64,000 bases of DNA from NCBI GenBank assembly GCA_017520505.1, contig JAFXFN010000018.1, forward strand, positions 1-64,000, written 5' to 3'. The notes under the pieces were generated by a model. That model saw only the letters and a program-made list of their open reading frames with translations, did not search any database and was not told the DNA's origin. Shown in pieces: positions 26,241 to 34,146 of this stretch (its first letter is position 1; every line of letters starts with the position of its first letter). The DNA comes from Clostridia bacterium (GTDB taxonomy: Bacteria; Bacillota; Clostridia; Oscillospirales; CAG-272). The position numbers and the translations under genes were made by a program.

Positions 26241-27092
26241 TCATATATTGTTTTGAGGTGTGCATAAAAAAGCGGAATATCCTTTTTCATTAAGTGCGTT
26301 TACTGTGTTTTCAGCAAGCTGTTTGTTGTCAAACACCGAGAAGACAGACGGTCCGCTTCCGCTCATCAAAGTGCCGAGAGCACCGCAATTCTTCATTATA
26401 TCCTTGATTTCCGTATCATAAGGTGAAACAGACTCAAAAACATTGTAAAGATCTCTGCAAATATCGCCAAGAGAGGATTTTTCTATTGATGCTGTTATAG
26501 ATTCAACAGAGGAAATTGCTCTGTTTTCAATTGAATCAAGCTGTTCAAACGCCCATTTTGTGCTGACGCCGCTATTGCCGATAGATATAACTATGTAACA
26601 ATCCGGGATACCCGAAACAGGTGTCAGTATCTCTCCGATGCCCTTTGCTACAGCCGTGCCGCCCATAATGCAAAACGGAACATCAGCGCCTATTGTTTTG
26701 CCTATATTACGAAGCTCTGCGTTTGAAAACGGAGTGTCGTAAAGAACATTCAAGCCTTTTAAAATTGCGGCAGCATCGGTAGATCCGCCTGCAAGACCCG
26801 CACAGGCGGGAATATTTTTTTCAACCTTTACATCCAATCCTGTGAAAGGAATTCCTGAATGTGAATAAAAAGCCATTGCAGCTTTATAAATAAGATTGTC
26901 TTTAAGATCACACTCGATTTTCGGACAATCAAGCTTAAAATCTCCGCTTTCATCCACCTCGATGTGCAGAACATCGCACAGACTTACCGCCTGCATAATA
27001 CTTTGAAGATCGTGGTATCCGTTTGAAAGTCTTTCATTCACTTCAAGAAAAAGGTTTATTTTTGCATTTGCGTTAACAGTAATTTTCTTCAT
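26241..27092 (-). CDS. ispE: 4-diphosphocytidyl-2-C-methyl-D-erythritol kinase
   Basis: GHMP kinase of the MEP isoprenoid pathway that phosphorylates CDP-methylerythritol. The 283 residues show NAKINLFLEV at the start, the ATP-binding loop PACAGLAGGSTDAAA (about 90-104), and the C-terminal GHMP motif LMSGSGPSVFSVF. A consensus promoter lies at 27147-27175 and a strong terminator follows, so it is likely monocistronic. Confidence 0.95.
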   Translation of the reverse strand: MKKITVNANAKINLFLEVNERLSNGYHDLQSIMQAVSLCDVLHIEVDESGDFKLDCPKIECDLKDNLIYKAAMAFYSHSGIPFTGLDVKVEKNIPACAGLAGGSTDAAAILKGLNVLYDTPFSNAELRNIGKTIGADVPFCIMGGTAVAKGIGEILTPVSGIPDCYIVISIGNSGVSTKWAFEQLDSIENRAISSVESITASIEKSSLGDICRDLYNVFESVSPYDTEIKDIMKNCGALGTLMSGSGPSVFSVFDNKQLAENTVNALNEKGYSAFLCTPQNNI

Positions 27093-27146
27093 ATTTCTTT
27101 ACTCTTGCAATTTTCCGTATTATCGCACCTTTGCGACATCAATATG

Positions 27147-27175
27147 ATTTTATCACGTTTTTTTCTTCGTGTCAA
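27147..27175 (-). promoter_or_regulatory. Strong promoter of ispE
   Basis: Leftward: consensus -35 TTGACA (27170-27175), 17-nt spacer, -10 TAAAAT (27147-27152). The leader contains a small dyad TCGCA-CCTT-TGCGA at 27123-27136. Confidence 0.85.
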
Positions 27176-27299
27176 CTCTTTTAGGCTTAAATCAAATAAC
27201 AATGAAATAAAAAAAATATTGTAAATTTTTATTTTTATATATACAAACCTGTAATTTTGTGATATGATTAAACAGAATACAGATATTTGGAGTTTAATA

Positions 27300-28055
27300 A
27301 TGGAATTTGATAAAAATGAAAATATAGTTTACGGCAGAAACGCCGTACGTGAATTATTGAAAAAGGATACTGAAGTAGACAAGATATTCGTCATACGCTC
27401 TGAACGCGGCGGCTCTCTCGGATATTTGATCGCTTTGGCTGAGGAAAAGCGTATTCCCATTGTTGAAGCCGAGAAATCAAAGCTTGATAAAATGACGGGC
27501 GGCGGGGTGCATCAAGGTATCTGCGCAACTATTCCGGGAACTGAATACGTAAGTGTTGATTTCATCCTTGAACGTGCAAGCGAAAAAAACACAGCACCGT
27601 TTATAGTAATTGCAGACGGAATTGAAGATCCCCATAACCTCGGTGCTATAATCAGAACTTGTGAGTGTGCGGGTGTCCACGGCTTGATAATTCCCAAAAG
27701 ACGTTCCGCAAGCGTCAATTCTACAGCTGTTAAGGCATCTGCGGGTGCTGCATCGCATCTTCCTATTGCGAGAGTTACAAATATAGCCGCCACGGTGGAT
27801 GAGCTTAAAGAAAAGGGGCTTTGGATATATGCCGCTGATTTTGGCGGAACAGACTATTTTGACTGCGATTTTTCAGGCGGTGTCGGTATCGTTCTCGGAA
27901 GCGAGGGCGACGGCATATCAAGAATAGTAAAATCCAAATGTGATTTTACAGTATCTATACCGATGCTCGGTGCGGTAAACTCCCTCAATGTTTCATGCGC
28001 CGCAGCAGTCATACTTAACGAAGTTGCAAAACAGAAATACATCAAAAACAAATAA
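27300..28055 (+). CDS. rlmB: 23S rRNA 2'-O-methyltransferase, RlmB/TrmH (SpoU) family
   Basis: SPOUT-class methyltransferase of 251 residues, predicted to methylate the ribose of a 23S rRNA guanosine (RlmB type). The N-terminal RNA-binding domain begins NIVYGRNAVRELL. The knotted C-terminal domain has the three motifs DGIEDPHNLGAIIRTCECAG, VLGSEGDGISR, and IPMLGAVNSLNVSCAAAV. ATG 27300 with TTGGAG upstream is preferred over an ATG 12 codons earlier. The next gene starts 18 nt later, so the two are likely co-transcribed. Confidence 0.93.
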   Translation: MEFDKNENIVYGRNAVRELLKKDTEVDKIFVIRSERGGSLGYLIALAEEKRIPIVEAEKSKLDKMTGGGVHQGICATIPGTEYVSVDFILERASEKNTAPFIVIADGIEDPHNLGAIIRTCECAGVHGLIIPKRRSASVNSTAVKASAGAASHLPIARVTNIAATVDELKEKGLWIYAADFGGTDYFDCDFSGGVGIVLGSEGDGISRIVKSKCDFTVSIPMLGAVNSLNVSCAAAVILNEVAKQKYIKNK

Positions 28056-28073
28056 AATGAAAGGGTGAAAGGT

Positions 28074-30773
28074 ATGGAAAAGAAAGATTTGAACGATATT
28101 TCCGCAGATGAAATAATAAGACGTTTAAATAAAACTCTCGGTATCGAAGCTGAAAATGATTCCGAATCAGATGATGCTGAGGAAAGCTCCGAATCATACG
28201 ATGATGAGGTTATCGGCTTCAACGATTACCCTTATGATGCTGAGATAGTCGCAGAAGAAAGTGACAATAACGCTTCTGATAATGAGGAAGATTTTCCGCT
28301 TATTTATCCCATTACCGAAGATAACGATACTACTCTCAGTAACATATTCAAAATTAAAAAGTCCGAGCCTGTTGAATTCAATGATACAATGGAAGGACTT
28401 TCGGATACACTTGACAGACTTGATGATTCAGTTTTCCAGCCTGCTCCTATGAAGCGTTCTGCTAAAAGCTCAGGTGACGAAAACGCAAGAAGCGTAAACA
28501 GCATTAATATTTCGTCCGATGAAGATGAAAAAGCAGGCCGTGCTTTCTTTAATGATGCTGAATATGATAACGTTGAATTCCCCGATTCTCCCGTAATTCT
28601 TTCTAAAGCAGATATTGATGATAAAGAGGAAAATGAGGACGAAGAACACACAGTCGTAGCACCTGTATATACAGAAAATGAGGGCGATACAGCACAATTT
28701 GATGCTGTTGAGTCTGACGGTGATACAGTAATTGTAGATAAAGTTACAAGCGATACTGTCATCGCCGAAGATAAGACTATCATCTCTGATATAGGCAATA
28801 CCGAAAACGAGAAGAGCGATGCCGAAGCAGTTAAGAATGATGCGGAAAAATTAGATTTCGGATTTGATCAGTTTTATAAGGACACAGCCGAAACCTCATC
28901 AGACGGTTATAATGATGCCGAGCATCGTATTATGGATGCTATGGTTGACTTTTCCAAGGCTTTAGAGGATGTTTACGACAACGAAAAAGATAACTCCGAT
29001 ATTGCAACGATCGGACACGTTGGAAAAACAAAATCAGACAAGCCCAATATCAACAGAAATCATAGTGAATACACAAATACCGCACAGAAAAAGCCCTTTA
29101 AAGACAGATACAAAAAGCTTTATAAGAATGCAAAAATAAAGCTTGTATTTGCACTCGTGTTCACAGTTTTGCTTTTAGGACTTGAAACGGTTATATCGCT
29201 CGGCTATAAAGTTCCTCATTTTATGGATCCCATAGCCAACGCTAAGGTTCTTACCCTTATAGCATTACAGCTGTTTCTTATAGTATTTGCCTTTTTCTTC
29301 GACGGCTTTATAAAAGGAATCAAATCACTTTCAAGCGGAAAAATCACCGGTGAATTTTTAACTGTATCATTCTCTGCTGTAACAATAGCCTTCGGAATAT
29401 ATCAGGCTATCGCCACAACACAGAATCCCGTTCTGATATTCTCACCGTGCGCTTTCTGTATCACAGCAACGCTTTTGAATGAATACAGAGATCTGAAACG
29501 TGAAATATCATCATTCAACATTGCTTCCAGCAATATGGTCAAGTATACTATAGATGAATTCAAGCCTTCGGCGGAAAGTGTCGAGAACGATGAATTTTAC
29601 AGTTATTTGCCCGAAAATCCTACCTTGCTCAAAATAAATAAAGCAAATTTTGTTGAAAATTTCGTAGCTAACTCACGCAAGCACTCAAAATCAAAAACTC
29701 ACTTTTTGATTGCAGGCTGTGTATGCTTTCTTTCTGCACTTATCGTATTTTTTACAATGTTTTTGCTCAAGAAGAGCGTTGACACTTCACTCACATACGC
29801 TTTCATTCTTTTCAGCGCAATAGTTCCCTCATCGCTTTTCACAGCATTTTCATTCCCGCTTTATAAAGCTTCCAATATCGCTTTTCAAGATAACAGCGCA
29901 TTCATAGGCGAATGCGTTGCAGATGAATTTTCCGAAGCATCCGTTGTTTCATTCGATGACAAAGAAGTATTTCCGTCTTATGCGTTAAAGCTTCTTTCCG
30001 TTAAGGTATACGGTGAAAACCGAATCGACCACGTTCTTTTCGCCGCAACAAGTGTTTTCAAAAAGCTCGGCGGTCCGCTTTATGATGTTTTTGAAAATGC
30101 ATCCCGTGAAATCGAAAAGACTGATAACGTAAAAATATTCTCAATATATGATGACGGTATCGAAGCTACTGTAAACGAAGAGCACATTTTGCTCGGAAGC
30201 GCATCGTTTATGGAAAAGCAGAATTTCATTCCCGTATATACAGATGACGACCAAAGTGCCGAAGCCAAAAACGCAAAGCGAATTATGTATATGGCATCAG
30301 GCGGTACAATAGTTGCTAAGCTTTATCTTAAATATACTGCAGATTCCGATTTTTCTGCCGTTTTACAGCAGCTCACGGATGCAGGAATGTGTATAGCAAT
30401 AAAAACATTTGATCCAAACATCGACACATCATTGCTTGCAAGCGAGATAAACATCAAGAAATATCCCGTGAGAGTTGTAAAATGCTCCGATAAATCAGAG
30501 CTTTCACAAACACTTCAGAGCACAGATGCTACTATCATTTCAAAAGGCTCTGCAAAATCACTTTTGAAGGTGCTCACAAATTGCAGAAAGCTTTCTTCGG
30601 TGATAAAGACCGGCGTGCTTATCTCATTTGTTTCTATCATAATCGGTATTATGATAGCCGCATTTACTATCTTTGCAGGAATTGAGGGCGGTATCAGCTC
30701 ACTTATGATAGTTCTTTATCAGCTTCTCTGGATGCTCACCTGTAACATCTTTACAAGAATATATATTAAATAA
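28074..30773 (+). CDS. Pseudo-P-type ATPase: large acidic membrane protein with lost catalytic motifs
   Basis: Residue numbers count from ATG 28074 (AAGGGTG upstream), 899 aa. Residues 1-330 are low-complexity and very acidic. Hydrophobic segments lie near 358-377, 391-410, 427-445, 453-468, 543-565, 572-594, 846-870 and 875-893. Between them is a layout like a heavy-metal P-type ATPase: VPSS (584-587) where CPx would be; SFDDKEVFP (627-634) where DKTGT should be; PLYDVFENASRE; VNEEHILLGSASF (700-712), like the N-domain loop; QLTDAGMCIAIKTFDP, like the ALxxxGIxxxxxTGDN segment; DATIISKGSAKSLLKVL, like the AdvGIAmGsGtdvAkeaAD stretch. The phosphorylated Asp context, TGDN and GDGxND are all absent, so it cannot run the normal cycle. 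Role unknown; a regulatory or scaffold role is inference. It follows rlmB by 18 nt. Confidence 0.65.
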   Translation: MEKKDLNDISADEIIRRLNKTLGIEAENDSESDDAEESSESYDDEVIGFNDYPYDAEIVAEESDNNASDNEEDFPLIYPITEDNDTTLSNIFKIKKSEPVEFNDTMEGLSDTLDRLDDSVFQPAPMKRSAKSSGDENARSVNSINISSDEDEKAGRAFFNDAEYDNVEFPDSPVILSKADIDDKEENEDEEHTVVAPVYTENEGDTAQFDAVESDGDTVIVDKVTSDTVIAEDKTIISDIGNTENEKSDAEAVKNDAEKLDFGFDQFYKDTAETSSDGYNDAEHRIMDAMVDFSKALEDVYDNEKDNSDIATIGHVGKTKSDKPNINRNHSEYTNTAQKKPFKDRYKKLYKNAKIKLVFALVFTVLLLGLETVISLGYKVPHFMDPIANAKVLTLIALQLFLIVFAFFFDGFIKGIKSLSSGKITGEFLTVSFSAVTIAFGIYQAIATTQNPVLIFSPCAFCITATLLNEYRDLKREISSFNIASSNMVKYTIDEFKPSAESVENDEFYSYLPENPTLLKINKANFVENFVANSRKHSKSKTHFLIAGCVCFLSALIVFFTMFLLKKSVDTSLTYAFILFSAIVPSSLFTAFSFPLYKASNIAFQDNSAFIGECVADEFSEASVVSFDDKEVFPSYALKLLSVKVYGENRIDHVLFAATSVFKKLGGPLYDVFENASREIEKTDNVKIFSIYDDGIEATVNEEHILLGSASFMEKQNFIPVYTDDDQSAEAKNAKRIMYMASGGTIVAKLYLKYTADSDFSAVLQQLTDAGMCIAIKTFDPNIDTSLLASEINIKKYPVRVVKCSDKSELSQTLQSTDATIISKGSAKSLLKVLTNCRKLSSVIKTGVLISFVSIIIGIMIAAFTIFAGIEGGISSLMIVLYQLLWMLTCNIFTRIYIK

Positions 30774-30828
30774 TTTTACTATACAAAAAAGCCCCTTTGG
30801 GGTACTGTAATAAAACATATTTTAAAAC

Positions 30829-30869
30829 AACCGAAAAGGACGCGATTTATTCTCGCGTCCTTTTCGGTT
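30829..30869. terminator. Strong terminator between convergent genes
   Basis: Perfect 17-bp stem (30829-30845 with 30853-30869), 7-nt loop. The leftward side runs into T-rich sequence, so it mainly ends the minus-strand gene at 30878-31399, and probably also the pseudo-ATPase transcript arriving from the left. A smaller GCCCC-TTT-GGGG hairpin lies at 30791-30802. Confidence 0.85.
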
Positions 30870-30877
30870 ATAAGAAT

Positions 30878-31399
30878 TCATTCATAGGATGAACTGACTT
30901 TAAATTTCATAAAATACGGATCATTCTGTATTGTTTTAATAATGGTTGTCCCTTCATAATATTGAATACTGATTTCATCGTTAAATTTTTTATGTATCTT
31001 CTTAAAATCTTCAGCGTTGTATCTGTAGCACTCTCCAAATAGGTAATAGAATTTTTGTTCACCAATAATCTTTATACCATAATATTTCTGTCTGACATTA
31101 TGTGGTGTTAGTTGCGGAGTTGTCAGGAAATTGATTTTAGGGTGAGAAATTTTAATTTCGCTAATTTGAGATATTTGAATTTTCGAAAATTGTTTTAACA
31201 AACGGTTTGTTGTTGCAATGCAAATAGAAGCTATTAAAATTACAGCCAGAGGAATGAGGGTAATCCAGATAATATTCGGCTTTTTAAAGGATGCCCACAA
31301 GAACAGAACCAGAAGAATCAAGCCGATTATCAAAGTGAAAATAGCTATTCTTCTATTTCTTATTATATATTTCTTATGTCTTTTAAAATGATCTGTCAC
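30878..31399 (-). CDS. Hypothetical membrane protein, two N-terminal helices
   Basis: I do not recognise this 173-residue protein. A basic start (MTDHFKRHKKYIIRNRR) precedes two closely spaced membrane helices (about 18-36 and 43-62), then a cytosolic domain of about 110 residues with alternating strands (KIQISQISEIKISHPKINF, KYYGIKIIGEQKFYYLFG). The layout, a TM hairpin followed by a beta-rich domain, resembles bacterial PH-domain membrane proteins; this is only an architectural resemblance. It ends at a strong terminator. Confidence 0.7.
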   Translation of the reverse strand: MTDHFKRHKKYIIRNRRIAIFTLIIGLILLVLFLWASFKKPNIIWITLIPLAVILIASICIATTNRLLKQFSKIQISQISEIKISHPKINFLTTPQLTPHNVRQKYYGIKIIGEQKFYYLFGECYRYNAEDFKKIHKKFNDEISIQYYEGTTIIKTIQNDPYFMKFKVSSSYE

Positions 31400-31440
31400 A
31401 ATAAACTACCTCGAAACAAAATTTTGTTGTACTTATTGTT

Positions 31441-31461
31441 GCACCCGTTCGGGTGCTTTTT
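31441..31461 (+). terminator. Terminator-like hairpin on the plus strand
   Basis: GCACCCG-TT-CGGGTGC (31441-31456) is followed by TTTTTG on the plus strand. No plus-strand gene precedes it, and on the minus strand it lacks a T-run although it lies between two minus-strand genes. Confidence 0.45.
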
Positions 31462-31462
31462 G

Positions 31463-32146
31463 TTAATCCTCCGATTGATAATTCAAGATACATTCAAAAA
31501 CTTTTCTGTGAAGCTCAAATTCAGCCTCAACAGACTCCTTTCCTTTGAGAGCTGACACAGCACTTTCTGACGTATTTGCTCTCAGACATAAATACATATC
31601 ATCTCTGTAATTTGCAAAGCAAGCGAAGGAATTACCGAATTCGGTCTTTTTCAGAGGAATACCGTAAATCTCAGCTCCCTCGGGAACATTTTTCGTAACA
31701 TCAGAAAGCTTTGATAAAGCACCCGACGTTTTCACTTTATCGTATTGCTCCTTATCGAGTATGTAAATATACGAATCACCAACACTTATTTCGTTGTTCA
31801 AAAGCTTTACCGCATCGCTGTTTGATGTGGATGAAACGAACATATTGTCATTTTTTCCTTGTATAAGCAGCTCTTTATTAAGATAAACGATATCACGTAT
31901 CGATATTTCTTTCACTTCTTTCGAAAGCTCATCATCAAGCGTTTCTTTTATTGCATTTTCTATCGATTCAAGACCTTCTACCGTATGAGAAAGAGGTCCT
32001 AAGTACGTTACAAAAATATCATATTCCGTCTTTGTAAAGATCTGTACAACAAGAATTATGCAAAGAATAAGAGCAAAACCACCTGCAACAAAATGCATTT
32101 TATAATAATACCCGTATTCTTTAAACCAATTAATAATTTTTTTCAA
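31463..32146 (-). CDS. Hypothetical single-pass membrane protein
   Basis: A 227-residue protein not assigned to a family. It has a short cytosolic N-terminus, one membrane helix (about 19-37, FVAGGFALILCIILVVQIF), and an extracellular domain with strand-like segments (YDIFVTYLGPLSHTVEGLESIE; DSYIYILDKEQYDKV). It lies 19 nt after the beta-helix gene and is probably co-expressed with it. Surface attachment or sensing is possible, but the sequence alone does not say. Confidence 0.7.
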   Translation of the reverse strand: MKKIINWFKEYGYYYKMHFVAGGFALILCIILVVQIFTKTEYDIFVTYLGPLSHTVEGLESIENAIKETLDDELSKEVKEISIRDIVYLNKELLIQGKNDNMFVSSTSNSDAVKLLNNEISVGDSYIYILDKEQYDKVKTSGALSKLSDVTKNVPEGAEIYGIPLKKTEFGNSFACFANYRDDMYLCLRANTSESAVSALKGKESVEAEFELHRKVFECILNYQSED

Positions 32147-32165
32147 GACTATTCCCTTTCAATGT

Positions 32166-33542
32166 TTATAATATCTGCTTTCCATCGAGCACAACATGAT
32201 TAAGCTTACCTTTGCCCGATGAATTTCCGTCATTGTTTATATTGTCAAATTCAACTATCTTTATAAGTCCGTCTATTTCAGACACCCTTTCTCCGTTGAT
32301 AAAAATATCGTTCAACTCAAGAATATCAAGCGTTGCACTGACATACGGATCAAATACTTCTTTTCCGTCTCTGATGCAGGACATCGGACCTACAACAATA
32401 AGATGCGTTTTATCGCTTGTATTCTCATCTGTAATATAATGAATATTTTCAAGAGAAAGATACCCAACGTTTGAATTTGAAAAGAACATTCCAAAATGTC
32501 CTCTTACTTCATCATCCTCATCGGGATACCACGGACGTTCTGCAATAACTTCAATATCCTCAAAAAAGATGTTGTCTGCTGTTCCTGCTCCCTCGCCCTC
32601 AGGCTTACTGCCTATGAAATAGCGTGGCGACTGAAAATATAACTTGTATTCGAAAATTCCCCTTGCGTGCTTAACATAGACATTTGTAACAGAACAATCA
32701 ACAAGCGTTCCGTCTTGAAATTTGAACATTCCGGGCTGTAAACGCATCATCTTAGCCTTGCTGTCAGGTTCGGAAATAATATTTTCACAATAAATATTTT
32801 TTGCAGGACCGTAATTTATCGATGAATTTATCCAGTCGTACATATTAAGCGCAACAAGGTCATCACCGACGTGTCCCTTGAAATTGCGTACATAAAGATT
32901 TTCACAGTTACCGTTGATATGCAAACCGTCGGCAAAGCAGGAAACGAAGCTGAAATTTTCAAAAACACCGTCAATAAGGTCACCCACCTGAACACAAAAT
33001 GAATTTGCGTGTGAGAACGTGACATCGGTAATCGTAAGGTGTTCCAGATTGTTAAAAAGCATCGTCGTCTGTACACCCTTGAACGTATTTTGAAAATCCG
33101 CATTAAGTCTGCGCTTACCGCGAGAAACGCAAGACTCTTCCCAAAGTCCTCCGTGAATGGATATATTTGTATCACGGTCAGATGTATCTATAGGCGCATC
33201 TGTTCCGTCCTTGATATGCTCGTTGCAGATCATAACATAAGGAAATTCCGGTACAAGTCTTACGGTCGCACCATTTGCTTCAATACGTCTGTTTGAAGGT
33301 ACAAAAATGGTTCCGTCGAGCCAATACACCTCATCAGATTCGGGAATTATAACAATTTCGTGTTCATCAAGCGCTGTTTGAAACGCTCTTGTCCATATCA
33401 CACCGTATTCGCCTTTACTTGTAAGATGGCGATAATCGGTAAGCATAATCTCATCTTTAAGACTCGCAATCTTTTCATTATTTCTCTGCTTCGCTTCAAT
33501 TGTTTTGGTAAGTATACGCTGCTTCACGTTTTCTTTCGACAT
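32166..33542 (-). CDS. Right-handed parallel beta-helix (pectin-lyase-like) protein
   Basis: About 458 residues without a signal peptide. After a helical N-terminus the chain shows repeated short strands typical of a parallel beta-helix: FVPSNRRIEANGATVRLVP, ISIHGGLWEE, LEHLTITDVTFSHANSFCV, GVFENFSFVSCFADGLHI, LYVRNFKGHVGDDLVALN. The GDD near 235 resembles the aspartate pair of GH28-type polygalacturonases, so a glycoside hydrolase acting on imported oligosaccharides is plausible but unproven. ATG 33542 is preferred over an upstream GTG that sits too close to its ribosome binding site. Neighbours on both sides are also of unknown function. Confidence 0.72.
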   Translation of the reverse strand: MSKENVKQRILTKTIEAKQRNNEKIASLKDEIMLTDYRHLTSKGEYGVIWTRAFQTALDEHEIVIIPESDEVYWLDGTIFVPSNRRIEANGATVRLVPEFPYVMICNEHIKDGTDAPIDTSDRDTNISIHGGLWEESCVSRGKRRLNADFQNTFKGVQTTMLFNNLEHLTITDVTFSHANSFCVQVGDLIDGVFENFSFVSCFADGLHINGNCENLYVRNFKGHVGDDLVALNMYDWINSSINYGPAKNIYCENIISEPDSKAKMMRLQPGMFKFQDGTLVDCSVTNVYVKHARGIFEYKLYFQSPRYFIGSKPEGEGAGTADNIFFEDIEVIAERPWYPDEDDEVRGHFGMFFSNSNVGYLSLENIHYITDENTSDKTHLIVVGPMSCIRDGKEVFDPYVSATLDILELNDIFINGERVSEIDGLIKIVEFDNINNDGNSSGKGKLNHVVLDGKQIL

Positions 33543-33560
33543 ACCAAATACCACTCCCGT

Positions 33561-34046
33561 TTATCTTTTCCACAAATATAGTATTACGACTGCAATTATA
33601 AGGTACATTAAAAAAGCCACCGACGTGTGCAGACAGCCACGCAAATTATTGCCCTTGTCAGTCTTGGTATGATATACTTTGCGGTAATTCTCTGTGGGCT
33701 TTTCCTGTTTGTTGTTATGATTATGTACAAAACGCTTCTGCATTATTTTATGATACTGCGCAAGAGGATCGGTTTGATTCATAATACGCGAATAAAAATC
33801 ATCTATCCATACGGTATCGCGATTTGTACATAAATCAGATTCAGTGCAATCGGGTTCATGTACAATTTTATTTCTGATCCAGCGATAATGCTTAAGCTGT
33901 TTTAAATCTTCATCCCATCCATTGACAAGATGCCGCCCGTTCGGTGTATTGATCATCTCATCAATATAAGCAGAGACGCGGCGATCATCATTTAAAACAT
34001 CACCGCACAGCTTTTCCAAACGCTTATACGAATCCATAAAACTCAT
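33561..34046 (-). CDS. Small HEPN-like (Rx4H) protein with C-terminal membrane anchor
   Basis: A 161-residue protein. The N-terminal two-thirds are helical: SFMDSYKRLEKLCGDVLND, then LKHYRWIRNKIVHEPDC. The latter contains R-N-K-I-V-H, an Rx4H motif as in HEPN-fold ribonucleases, in the right helical setting. A polar, basic linker (about 95-135) leads to one C-terminal membrane helix (about 141-159). RNase activity is inference; the motif alone is weak evidence. ATG 34046 has GAGGAAG 7 nt upstream and is preferred over a GTG two codons earlier. It lies 18 nt upstream of the beta-helix gene. Confidence 0.65.
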   Translation of the reverse strand: MSFMDSYKRLEKLCGDVLNDDRRVSAYIDEMINTPNGRHLVNGWDEDLKQLKHYRWIRNKIVHEPDCTESDLCTNRDTVWIDDFYSRIMNQTDPLAQYHKIMQKRFVHNHNNKQEKPTENYRKVYHTKTDKGNNLRGCLHTSVAFLMYLIIAVVILYLWKR

Positions 34047-34103
34047 AAACACACTTCCTCACAATAAAAAATTATCTTATCGCAGATAATATGTTTTAAT
34101 ACA

Positions 34104-34137
34104 GTAACCCAAGATATCATTCGATATCTTGGGTTAC
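34104..34137 (-). terminator. Terminator of the ftsEX-greA-lysS transcript
   Basis: Perfect 15-bp stem (34104-34118 with 34123-34137), 4-nt loop, 9 nt past the lysS stop, followed leftward by A/T-rich sequence. Confidence 0.85.
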
Positions 34138-34146
34138 ATGAATTCA

